Shown here piece by piece: positions 1 to 10,000 of a stretch of DNA of 64,000 nt. The notes under the pieces were generated by a model. It saw only the letters and a program-made list of their open reading frames with translations. It had not been told where the DNA came from and did no database searches. The DNA comes from Aselliscus stoliczkanus (Eukaryota > Chordata > Mammalia > Chiroptera > Hipposideridae): positions 112,939,852 through 113,003,851 of the forward strand of contig CM066728.1 of the NCBI GenBank assembly GCA_033961575.1, given 5' to 3'. The translations under genes and the position numbers were made by a program. The first letter of the stretch is position 1. The number at the start of each line of letters is the position of its first letter.

Positions 1-698
1 CCGAGGGTCTGCTCAGAGCTTTCTCAGCACCTCTCCTCCAGGCCCCTTAGATCCCTTTCTGTCCATCAAGCCTGTGTCCCCACAGGGGGCCCAAGGCCCC
101 GCCTCGTGGGTCAGGGTGCACCAGCATGGAGTGAGAGGCCGTGATCTCAGGTCACACATGCCAGGCATGACCTCAGAGTTCACGGGTCAGCCCTGTCCCT
201 AAATCGGTTCCCAGCCCCCAAATGTGCGTCAGCCGCCCCATGATGCACGGGTCGGGTGCCCACACAGGCCCCTGGCTGCCTAGCGGTGTGTAGCCAGGGG
301 CCCGTCCTCCAGGGTTCAGCCCCTGCCCTGCCCCGCCCCGGGGCGCTAGGGGAGCAGGTAGACAGGAGGTCAGCAGCCTGGCTGTCAGGTTTAAGCCTCA
401 GGCTGACCACAGCTTCAGGGATTTATGCTTTGGTAACGGACTGGCTGGCCTGTCGGGGCGTCTGGGGCCAGGGACACGCCCACCAGGCACATCCCTCCAG
501 TGTGTCTGTGCCCAGGCCCCAGAGTGCGGACGGGTCTCTAGATTTCCGGTCAGGAGGTGGAGGCCCTCTCCCCCGCCCTGGGACGCCAGGCCCAGCCCCC
601 ATTCTCTTCCTCAGATGAGCCCTGAGTCAGTTGCACTCGTTCAGCTTTGGGCGACGTGTCCAGCAGGTCAGCTGTGGCCTTAACTCAACCCGCCCCAG

Positions 699-790
699 AT
701 ATGGAGTTTCTCGAGGTCCTGACGGAGGGGCTGAGTAGGGTGCTCCTGGTCAGGGGCAGCGGCCGGGAGGTGATCACCATCTACTCCTAG
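699..790 (+). CDS. SLC12A7: SLC12A7 (KCC4) terminal coding exon
   Basis: This is the last coding exon of an electroneutral K-Cl cotransporter. It encodes the end of the cytoplasmic C-terminal domain of a 12-helix plasma-membrane protein that moves K+ and Cl- out of cells during volume regulation and in kidney and inner ear. What is seen: an acceptor CCCCAG at 693-698, then a split codon whose first base comes from the previous exon (T + AT gives Tyr), then [11 protein letters not shown] and the ending R-E-V-I-T-I-Y-S, then TAG at 788-790. The [10 protein letters not shown] and REVITIYS blocks are hallmarks of the KCC C-terminus. KCC4 is chosen over KCC1-3 mainly because NKD2 lies tail-to-tail next door, as in human. 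The preceding exon is not in 1-698, so the last intron exceeds 698 bp and only about 30 residues of the protein are in this window. Confidence 0.93.
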
Positions 791-1242
791 CGCTCGGCCG
801 GCACCCTGCCAGTGGCCTGCCTGCCGGTGTGGCTTGCTACAGAAGTTTCTAGAATACCACCGGGCTCTCCTGTCCAGGCTGAGAGCCAGTGCGTGACTGG
901 AAAGGTCTCCTCGAGTCTGGGGATGCGCTGCCCCGTGTGCCCGAGGGGGCCTGGGTGACTGGGACACAGCTGTCCATCTTGGGACAGCCACGCACTCAGC
1001 CTCTGGATTGTAGAATTAAGTCTCCTTGGCTGCACCCACCCGGTCTGTTGTGGAGGTCACGTGTCCGTTCTCCCTCACCCAGGATGTTCCCAAGAAGCCA
1101 CACTCAGACTGAAGCTGACCCTTGGGCCATTAGGGCCCGCTGGTGAAGGTGAAAGGTCAGCCCTCAGTGAGGGCTCAGCACAGGTTCCTCCGTCAGCCCC
1201 CAGTCTGTCTGTCCCTTTGATTGTCCTGTGTGTGTTTCCGTA

Positions 1243-1248
1243 AATAAA
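1243..1248 (+). terminator. Candidate proximal poly(A) signal of SLC12A7
   Basis: A canonical AATAAA about 450 bp after the SLC12A7 stop codon, preceded by a TG/T-rich stretch. Use is not proven. Confidence 0.4.
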
Positions 1249-2248
1249 GGCCGAAAGCCGAGCTTCCCACCCCCTCGTCCTGGGGCTCAGCCAGGTGGTC
1301 TTGGTCAGGTGCCCACCTGGTTGGGGACATGTAGGAAGGGAGCGCAATTTGAGTTCCCCAGCTGGGCTTGTGCTCCAGGTGGGGGCCCCTCCGAGCACTG
1401 GCACGCCCCGCCTGGTGGCACCTCGTCGGGGGACGGAACAAGCGCTTCCCCGCCTTCAGAATCACACGCACACCGTGCCGTTGCACATGACTTGCACTTG
1501 ATCCTTCGACCTCCTCGTCCACACTTCACGTCCCAGGGGTGGGAGTGGGGGACACAGGGCACGGGGCTGCCTGGCCGAAGCCTGTGTCTGCCACCGCAGG
1601 GAGGGGACGGCGATGGCCTTTCGGGGCACTGGCGTGGAGCCTTCCCGTGATCGTAGACTTTGCACTTGACCTTGTGGTCCTTCTGCTTGTGGTCGTGGTC
1701 ATGTTCACTGTTGATGCTGCCGTCAGGGTGCCACACTTTCTGTAGGGTTTATTTATTTGTTGAAACTTCCAGGCATGTCTGTGTCAATGAAGTCCACAAA
1801 GAGGTTGTGTCTGTGAAACAGGCCCGAACGGCCACGCCCTTGGCGCACTGTCTTCCGTGGGGGTTCAGTGAATTGGCTCGGGCCTGCATTTCATGTTGGG
1901 GAAAGGCAAACTGCGCTTCCAGACGTTTCTGAGGAGCCATCAGGCAGCCTAGAGGGCCAGCACTGTGGTCAGGGCGACCACCGGCCAGAGCGTGTGCCAA
2001 AGAGCCGCCGCTGGGCTGGGCTGGGGGTCGGCGCTTCGGCCTGCCCTGGTCGGAGCTGGCCGGACCCCAGCTCGCCGGCCGGTGTGTGGTGAGGCTCGGC
2101 GTGCCTGCGCCTTCCCGCCCTGTCCGTGGCCTCAGCACCACGCAGCCTTTCCACACTGGCCTTTGTGGAACTAACTGCAGCCAGTTAAGGTAGATTTCAC
2201 CTTTTCCTTTCACAGGTTCCTTGTCTTTATAGGGTTTGTTAGTAGAAG

Positions 2249-2254
2249 AATAAA
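2249..2254 (+). terminator. Candidate distal poly(A) signal of SLC12A7
   Basis: A canonical AATAAA in a locally AT-rich stretch about 1.46 kb after the SLC12A7 stop codon. It is the last canonical signal in this strand before the repeat cluster at 4.5 kb. Confidence 0.45.
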
Positions 2255-2559
2255 ACTATGTAAAACCGGAGTATGTTGAAGCATCTCATGCGTCTTATTC
2301 AGTAAAAATTAGACAATTGCAGAAAATGCCCCCATGCCTCTTTTCTTGGAGGAGTTTGCTGAAATGACTATATGATTGGAATCAGCAAAGAAAAATCTGT
2401 GCTTACAGGGGACCCCTTTAATTATTCTGGTACCGAGAGCCCACCTCCAGGGCTCTCCCCCACACCCACCAGGTGTGGGGAGCCAAGGGGCGAACTCAGA
2501 ACCCCGGGTGGTGCTGTGGGGACGCGCTGCAGCTCTCCACACACTCGGCTGCCGTGGGG

Positions 2560-2860
2560 CCCAGCGGTCCCGCTCCTGGGTGTGCGTCCACGTAAACTCG
2601 CACACACACACGTTCATAGCAGTCGTCACACCAGCCAAAATGTGGGAACAGCCCAGACCTCCGGCAGTTGATAAGCAGCTAAACAAAAGGGAAACACGGG
2701 GATGTTATTCAGCCATTCTGACACGTGCTACCCCATGGCCGAGCTGGGTGACAAGCTAGTCACGGGCCGCCTGTGACCCCACTTCAGACCTGCGCTGAAT
2801 AGGTCAGTTCAGAGGCGAAGCGGCTTGCTGGTAAGTTACAGGGTTGGGGGGAGGGGCTCA
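2560..2860 (+). repeat. Old L1 3'-end fragment, sense orientation
   Basis: The order of phrases matches the 3' part of ancient mammalian L1 elements: TTCATAGCAG, then AGCCAAAATGTGGGAACAGCCC, read here with several substitutions, then TTATTCAGCCATT. It is heavily diverged. Subfamily cannot be assigned by eye. Confidence 0.6.
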
Positions 2861-4540
2861 GTGGGCACAGGGTTCCGTTTGGGGTGAAGATGTTCTAAAG
2901 TGGTTGTGGCGTTTGCAGCCTGTGAGTGCACTGAGCTGTGTGAGCTGTTCGCTGGCGCGTCGCCTTGGGCCTTGAGCAAGGTAGACACAGCACTCGGTGC
3001 AGGAGAGTGACGCAGAGGGCACAGCCGTCCAGCCCGCACTGGGTAAGTGGGCCGTGCCCGGGCACTCTCACCCGGCAGTGGGTGTCACAGGCGTGAAGGG
3101 ACCAGGCCCCACGGGGCCGCAGAGACCCGGGGGCGGGCTTGGTGGGGCCCCCAGCCCTGACTCGGTCACGGGCCCGTGGGCACCTATGCGGCAGAGTCCG
3201 TGGCCCCACTGTTGGGCCATGTGGTCAGCACAGCTTAGAGCCTGCAGGCCTCAGGCAGAGTGGCAGCTCGCTCCACGCAGGTCAGCGAGCTCTGCCAGCC
3301 GCTGAGGAAAACTCGCCCGTTTCCCAGATAAGACCACTGACCCCTCCGCCTTTGAGGCCTCCCGCTGCAGAGAACACACGGGGAGATTCTGGGTGGGGAG
3401 GGGCCTGGCGTCCAGGCAGAAGCCCCAAATGGGGGGGTCGCACCCCTGACCCTAGGAACGAGGCCCTCTGTGCAGTGTGAGCAGTGACCTTCGGGGAGGC
3501 GGCATCCACCAGGACCCCCTGTGAGTGGGAGGAAGCCGTGACCAGATGTTGGGCTGGGAGGAGAGGGTCAGTCAGATCAGAGAAGCCCCCCGAGGCAGCG
3601 GCAACAGCGCCGCAAAGGCCCTGAGGCAGGGGCACCCTGAGGGCAGAGGGGCGCTGGGTGGAGGCACGGCCGCGTGGGGCCAGGGCTTGGCTGTGTTCTT
3701 GGAGCTGCAGGAGCCCTGCCTCTGGGGTGATGGGAGGCTGCTGTGCTGTGGGGCCGGGAAGGGGTGGCTAGAGCGGTGGGAGCTTGCTGCTCCAAGAGAG
3801 GTCAGCAGGGCGGAGGAGGCAGGGCGTGGGGGCCTGCAGAGCTGCCTGCCGAGCTGCTGTTTTCACGAGCTCACCAGCAGCAACACTCAGCCTCTGGTCT
3901 GTTTGCTGGAGTCTCACTGCACTTAGGAATTGTTCTCAAATCCGGGGCCTGAGATCATAGGCTGGAATTCAGGCCCCACCGAGTCATGCCCACTGGTGAG
4001 GGGAGCACCTGCCTGAGGCCAGACAGCTCTGGGACTAACAAGGTCCTCGGATGTGGGACCAGGGGCAGAGCTCTGCACCCTGAGACACGGACGCAGCTCG
4101 GGATGACAAGCATCTCTAAAACCGATGCGGCAGTATGGGTGTCCTGCTTGGGCAGGGTTCACGTGTGTGCATGGAGTGTAGACATGTCCCCACGAGAGGG
4201 CGCTCTGCCCCTGGGGCGAGCACGCACAAGCTGAGCTGAAATACCTGGAAAACAGGTGAGTGCTCCGGCCGAGACCCCAAGTACACCCCAGCTCGCCCTG
4301 CAGGTGGCCTTAGAAGTCCTGAGGGGGTTTACATCGCCGTGAAAGGGTGATAGCGAAAGGAAGAGGGGACGCTGTGAATGATGCAGTGGCTTCTCCAGGC
4401 TCCTTAGAGCCCAGTGTCTCCATGTAAACCTTGGTCAGGCAGCCCCAGACTGTCTCGAAGTGTCGCCTAATCCTGAACGCAATTCGGGGCTTAGGTTTTG
4501 GGCTTTTTTTTTACAGATTTTTTTTGGGGGGTGGGGGGGG
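2861..4540. other. Unique-looking spacer between SLC12A7 and NKD2
   Basis: GC-rich sequence with no exon, array or clear repeat recognised. Open frames here lack family resemblance and splice context. Confidence 0.5.
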
Positions 4541-4644
4541 GCTGGCCGAGGGGCGCGGTGGTTAAGCACTTGCTTGGGAAGCCAGCGGCCCTGGTTCGGG
4601 TCCCACATAAGAGGGCCAGTGACACTGCCCTCAAAAAAAAAAAA
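4541..4644 (+). repeat. tRNA-derived SINE, short form
   Basis: The head GGCTGGCCGAGG..GCGGTGGTTAAG is followed by a B-box-like GGTTCGGGTCC, the tail AGGGCCAGTGACACTGCCCTC, and a 12-A run. This short form recurs at least eight more times in the window. Confidence 0.85.
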
Positions 4645-5046
4645 GATTTATTTTTTTTTTAATTGGGGAATTCGGGGAGGGGAACAGACAAGTTGCTGTC
4701 TTTTTGTTCTTCAGTCTAGTTGTGGAGGACGTTGCTTCACTGGCCCACGTTGTTATCGTCATTGTGCTCTTCCCGGATGAGGCAGATCGGTCCCCGGCCT
4801 CTGGATGGTCGCTCACCGCGGCTATTGGCAGCTCATACTGGCTGCCGGCCACTCACTGTAGCGTATGGCAGCCCACTGCAGCAGGGGCTGCAGCTATGCC
4901 GTCCCGGGGACTCACAGCAGCCCAGCTCCAGGTGGAGCTGTTGTTAGCTGTAGAGGGCAGTGTCACTGGCCCTCATATGTGGGACCCGAACTGGGGCTGC
5001 TGGCATCCCAAGCCAGCTCTTAACCAACGCACCACTCAGCCGGCCC
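4645..5046 (-). repeat. Composite SINE, minus orientation
   Basis: The element head lies at the right end (GGCCGGCTGAGTGGTGCGTT on the minus strand), followed by the short-SINE core. About 330 bp of non-tRNA body then runs to a TCCCC-rich tail with an A-rich end near 4645. It has the same body as the copies at 37349, 43849 and 56294. It sits between two other SINEs, in a T-rich target. Confidence 0.8.
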
Positions 5047-5049
5047 TGG

Positions 5050-5156
5050 GCTTTTTTTTTAAGGAGGGCACAGCTCACAGTGTCCCATGTGGGGATCAAA
5101 CCAACAACCCTGGTGTTGTCAGCACCATGCGCTAACCAACTGAGCTAATAGGCCGC
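5050..5156 (-). repeat. tRNA-Ile-like SINE, second family
   Basis: On the minus strand it begins GGCCTATTAGCTCAGTTGG and continues TTAGCGCATGGTGCTGACAACACC, in two adjoining segments. A GGTTTGATCCCC B box follows, then a short tail. The head is clearly different from the short SINE and resembles tRNA-Ile. This is the only clear copy in the window. Confidence 0.7.
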
Positions 5157-5475
5157 TGCAGGTTTTGAGCTTTTTGGTTTTCTTTCTAGTGCAGTAAAGT
5201 GGGAGAAAAGTTACCCATAAATCTGGAGGTGTGTGTGCCTGCACGTATGTTAACGTCCTTTTACAAACGTTTGTATAAATGGAGGCAGACACGCTCTCCA
5301 TGCAGGGCAGGCCTCCGCAGGCTGGTGCAGATGGCCTGACAGTGTCTACTGAAAAGGCGCGTTTTAAAACGGTATGACATATTACAAAACGCACATATTT
5401 TTATTATGCCGGAGGGGAAAGAAACCTCAATTACAAACCGACCACCAGTTTGCTTGATTCTTAAAAACAGTTCCA

Positions 5476-5580
5476 GGGCCTGCTGAGTGGCGCGGTGGTT
5501 AAGCGCTGGCTTGGGAAGCCAGCGGCCCTGGTTCGGTCCCACATATGAGGGCCAGCGACACTGCCCTCAAAAAAAAAAAA
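5476..5580 (+). repeat. tRNA-derived SINE, short form
   Basis: Complete head, core, tail and 12-A run. It is directly followed by another copy. Confidence 0.85.
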
Positions 5581-5595
5581 GAAATTAGTTTATCG

Positions 5596-5682
5596 AGCCG
5601 GCCGAGTGGTGCGGTGGTTAAGCGCTGGCCTGGGAAGCCAGCGGCCCCGGTTCGGTTCCCACATATGGAAAAAAAAAAAAAA
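5596..5682 (+). repeat. tRNA-derived SINE, tail-less copy
   Basis: Head GCCGGCCGAGTGGTGCGGTGG through CCCACATATG, then straight into 14 A. The AGGGCCAGTGACACTGCCCTC segment of other copies is missing, so this copy ended or was primed internally. Confidence 0.8.
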
Positions 5683-6498
5683 GTTCCACAAAGTCAATGC
5701 CAAATCACCTGCACAAAGTCTCAGGTTGCCGGAATGTCCTTGTGCTCATCTCGGATGGAGGAGGGAGCAGGGATGTCCCGCCTCAGGGATGCTGCCGGCC
5801 AGTGTTCCATGGCCCTGAGATAGGCACTGCCCGCGTCACTGGGGCTTCCTTTTCCTGACCCTCCCAGAGGGATCACCTGTCCCCACGGGTGTGCACTGCG
5901 ATGGCTTGTGTGAGCCCAGGGGGCGAGCGTCCTGCCGCCTGCCCAGTGGACTGTGCATGCACTTGGGTGGAGCTCACCACCTCCCTGGCCCGTCTGTCCA
6001 CAGCGTGTCCACCACGATGCTGGTGCCGCCCACCCCACCTGCTCTCCAAGGAGCCCCTCGCCCCTCTGTGTGGCCCCCTCCGCTCTGGAGGGCGGGGCTG
6101 GGGCGCTGGGACGCCCCTCAGCACACGCAGGGCTTCACAGTGAGGAGCCACTGGAGGGCGGCACCGCTGACATCCACTCCTGGGCATGTCGCAGTGGCCG
6201 CGCCAGCCTGCAGGCATCAGTCCCAGGCACGCGAAGCGCGCGGCACCTCAAGCAAAGCATGGAGGCTGTCCGCGCGCAGTCCTTTCAGCACCACAGGGGT
6301 TCACTTTGGAATCATAAATGAAAGATACAGGTGTATTTTCTGCCCTTACATGTGGTTTTATGGGTTACACAGAACAGCCTCGTAATGGAAACGTCAGTGG
6401 CATCAGACATGTCCACCTCCACACGGCATCCGCTCACAGCACGGAGGGGCGCAGGGCAGAGGCCGAGGCCCTGTTCCCAGGCGCCGCCGGGGGCCGCC

Positions 6499-7091
6499 CT
6501 AGGACGCGTGGTGGTGGTGGTGGTGATGGTGGTGGTGATGGTGCTCGTGGCGGTGGTGGTGCTCGTGGCGCTGGACCACGGGCGCCGCGCAGCCCTCCCC
6601 GGCCAGCAGGGGCGGCAGGTCCCGCACCACCTCGTGCTCCGACGCCAAGGGCTGGCCCAGCGCGGCCTTGAGCGGCGAGTGGCCCTCCTTGCCCCTCTGC
6701 CGGGACCGCTTGTGGCCGTAGGGCTGCGGCGGGGGCTGCGGCGGGGGCTGTGGGAGGTGGTGGCCATCCTGGGGGGCCTGGGGTGGGGCGGCTAGCGGGT
6801 AGTAGCTGAAGGTCCTCCCAGGCTTACCCCCACCAGGCACGCTGCCACCGGGTCCCCCAGGAGGCCTGCCCGCGCCTTTGGGGGACTTGAGAAACTGCTT
6901 CTCTGGCCCCTTGAGCCGGGGCTGCGCGTCCAGGGACCGGGCGGTGGGCTCCGCGGCCAGGAGGCCGTGGTCAGCCAGCACCTGGGACCTGCGGTTGTGC
7001 GTGTGCGCGTCGGAGTCCTGGGAGCGGGACCTGCTCGGGGGGTGCGCGGCCTTGCCGTGGTGCTCCTGCTTGGCCTGCGCCGGCGGAGACC
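6499..7091 (-). CDS. NKD2: NKD2 coding exon 9 (terminal, His-rich tail)
   Basis: Acceptor GTGTCTGCAG, stop TAG at 6501-6499. It encodes SPPAQAKQE, KGPEKQFLKSPKG, APQDGHHLPQPPP, YGHKR, GHSPLKA and EHEVVRDLPP. It ends in a His/Glu/Arg tail with an uninterrupted run of about 12 His, then Ala-Ser. The His tail is a family feature. The repetitive GTG/GTGATG run on the plus strand makes its length prone to variation. Confidence 0.95.
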
Positions 7092-10000
7092 CTGCAGACA
7101 CGGGGCAGACTCAGACCCTCGGCGGGCCGGGCATCTCACCTTGGACCGGTCCCCCCACCCCTAGATGCAACCCGCACAAGCTTGCCGCAGGGCCCAGGAC
7201 TCCGTGGCCAGGCTCGGACGGAGGCGTGCACTGCCGGGGCCGGGTGCCCAGCGGGCTGGGTCCCAGTACCTACCGGGGCCGAACTTGGATGTGTAGTTCT
7301 CAATCCCGGCCAGGTCCAGGTAGTGGTTTCTGCGCTCCGTGTTCTCGTCCACACAGTATGGCCCCCGCACGGAGCACGGGTGGGGGTCCGCACTGGGCCT
7401 CCTGCGTGCGCACAGGGCAAAGGGGCCTGACCTCTAGCTGCGGCAAAGCCACAGCAGCGCTCCTCAGAGAGGAAGAGGGCACTGCAGCGAGCAGTGCGGG
7501 GCCTGGGCGGGGGTCTGCCCCGCAAGGGGCCTCAGGAAGCGGGTGTCCATGACAGCCAGGGCCCCATCGGGCCCAGGGCCACAGCTGCAGATTGCCTCAG
7601 GGAATCCGCAGTTCCCATCTCCTGGCTCACCTGGGACGCCCCGAGCCAGAGAGCGGCCACCGCCCGTCACCGCCGCAGCCCGTGGGCACCCCCTGCCCCT
7701 TCCGCCCCGCCCACCACAGACGCTGGGTGTGCTCGGCTCTAGCTGGAGTTGGGCCCACGCCGGCACCCTCGCTGACGGGAGGGTGTGCCCCGGGCTCCTG
7801 CGCCCTGAGGGGGTGGCCCCCGGGACCTGCAGGAGGGGGGTACGGGCGGGCACCCCGGGGGGCAGAGCCTGGCCCGGGCCCCTCACCTGATGTGTGCAGA
7901 CAGCCTCCTGTCGGCCGCCCTTGGGTCCTCGGTGAGCTCACCCTCCATCCTGCAGCGCGTGGGCTCCCGATCTGAGAGAGGCACGTGTGCGTTCACTCAC
8001 GCACGCATTTGTTCACTTGTTCATTCACTCACTCATTCATCCACGGCACAAACACTTCTGAGGCTCTGCCAGGGGCCAGGCCCTGCTTTCCATGCTCAGG
8101 AAGCTCAGAAATTTTGCCCTGGGGTTTGGGGGTGCTGAGTAGTAGGCAGAACTAGCAGTGAGCCCCACGGCCTGCTGTGTGGGAGGCAGGGCCATGGAGA
8201 AACGCACGGTGCGGGCGGGGCGGGGGGCTGCAGGGAGGGGCGCGCTGCCATTTCAAACAGCGTCCTCAGGGCATCAGAGAGGGAGGCCCAGGCCCCTCAC
8301 CCTGGCCGGCAGCGGGACCCCCCCTCCTCTTGCCGAAGGGCTCGGGGCTGACGGTCAGCTTCACACGGAGGGTCTTGCTGCTGCCGGAGTGGTTGACGGA
8401 GGCGTCGACGACTTCGTAGATGGTGTGCATCAGGCTGGACATGTCCTGAGGAGGCACCGATGTCACCTGCCTGCCTGTGTGAGTCGCTTGGCATCCCAGA
8501 CAGACCCAGGTGGGACGACTTACTGAGCAGCCTTTGTCACCCCAAGTTTAGCCCCGTGTGACGCCCGTCAGCCCTGGCAGCAGCCCTGCTGTTGGAACCA
8601 CATCCCTTGGACCTTTTCAATATCAGTCTATGCTCAAAGGAGTTTGCAATCAGAGAACTACCCGTTTTGCTCTTTGACTCAGACACTTATTTTAGTGACC
8701 TATGTGTCTGCTTCCTTTTTCTTTTTGAGGGCAGTGTCACCGGCCCTCCTATGTGGGACCCGAACCGGGGCCGCTGGCTTCCGAAGCCAGCGCTTAACCA
8801 CCGCGCCCCTCGGCCGGCCCTGTCTGCTTCCTTTTGAGGGGCACTTTGCCCACCCTGGACACACAGGCCAGCAGAAGACAGAGCCACTCCTGGACCGGCC
8901 ACCACCCTGCCGAGGGTCTGCTGGCCCGGCTGGGCCTCCGGGGACTCCCAGAGGCCGTGCAGGGCTCTGCTGGACACACAGACAGCCTCGGCTCAGTGGT
9001 TGCCTGGGTCCGGCCGTGGCCCCCCTCTCACCCCGTCCCCACCTCCCCTCCCACCCTAGAGGGCCGGGGGTGGCCTCCGTCTGCGGCCAGCCCCCTGCCT
9101 GTGGACCATGCACCCCAGACTCAAATGCCTCACCTCCCTGGTGGCCTTCCCCCTGTTGTCACAGCCGTAGAGCGTGAAGGTCCACTCCTGGCGGTTGTCC
9201 TCCACCGACACATCACACTGGAGCGCCTGCAGGGCCCATGGGGACAGGCAGGGTCAGCACCCTGAGCTGGGACGCCCACGTCCCCCACCTCTCAGGACAA
9301 TGGGCCCCTCCATCGCTGCCCCCACTCCTGCCCTGGGCGGGCTGGGAGACCAATGGGGGAGCTCTGTGTCATTCTGGTGGAGCTGGTGCCACCCCAGCAA
9401 ATCCCTGGATTATTTGGTGCCACATCATCAAGCAGTTTCTGCTGGATTCTCAGTGACCCCTCTGCCCTCCAGAGCCAGCAGACACCGGGGGCTCATGCAG
9501 GTTCTGCCCTAACTCCTCCCCCGGCTGAGCCGCAGGCGAACCATCCACGCAGGCGCTGGTTTGGGGCTTCTGTGCTCCCATCCGGGCCGCGGCCCGCCTG
9601 CACCGAGGTGTGCAAACACCTACGTCGATGTTCAGGTGCTTCTTGCCCGGGCCTCGCGGGCCTTCGCGGTTTGCTGCCCTTTCTCCATCGTCCACACTGA
9701 CGAGCGGTCCCGGGCCCTCGGCCTTCTCAGGGGGCAGCACCACTGGAGGGGCAAGAAGGGGCGAGGAAAGGCCGTTTCCCCTGGCCCAGCCCAGGCAGCG
9801 GGCACGGAGCAGCAGGGAAAGGTGCAGCCAGGGGGCCTCTGATCCTCCCCCGAGAGCCCGTCCTTCCGGAAAAAGGAGGTGTCGAGGACCCTGGACATGG
9901 GCCGCGGCAGCCCTCACCCGCCCCGGGGCCGGTCTGGATTTCGTGGGGAGGTGACGGAGCCTGGGCGGTGCCCAGCATCAGGGGTCAGTCTGCCCAGGGG

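Larger units (their letters stand above)
791..2275 (+). other. SLC12A7: SLC12A7 3' UTR (probable)
   Basis: This is the sequence after the SLC12A7 stop codon. Two AATAAA hexamers lie in the sense direction, at 1243-1248 and 2249-2254. They would give 3' UTRs of about 0.47 and 1.48 kb. Human SLC12A7 has a long 3' UTR, which favours the distal site, but the choice is inference. No interspersed repeat was recognised between 791 and 2275. Confidence 0.5.
5400..6498 (-). other. NKD2: NKD2 3' UTR (extent uncertain)
   Basis: This is the sequence downstream of the NKD2 stop codon. On the minus strand a CATAAA variant lies at 6357-6362 and a canonical AATAAA at 5400-5405. The first would give a 3' UTR of about 160 nt. 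The second would give about 1.1 kb and would include two SINEs. I cannot decide between them from sequence. Confidence 0.35.

Noticed and set aside
1..698. Search for the penultimate SLC12A7 exon
   Set aside because: No segment encodes the expected MPGPP...GDEN block next to a GT donor, so the exon must lie left of the window.
1305..1736. Minus-strand frame with HDHDHKQKDHKVKCK
   Set aside because: Lies antisense in the SLC12A7 3' flank, with no family resemblance and no splice context.
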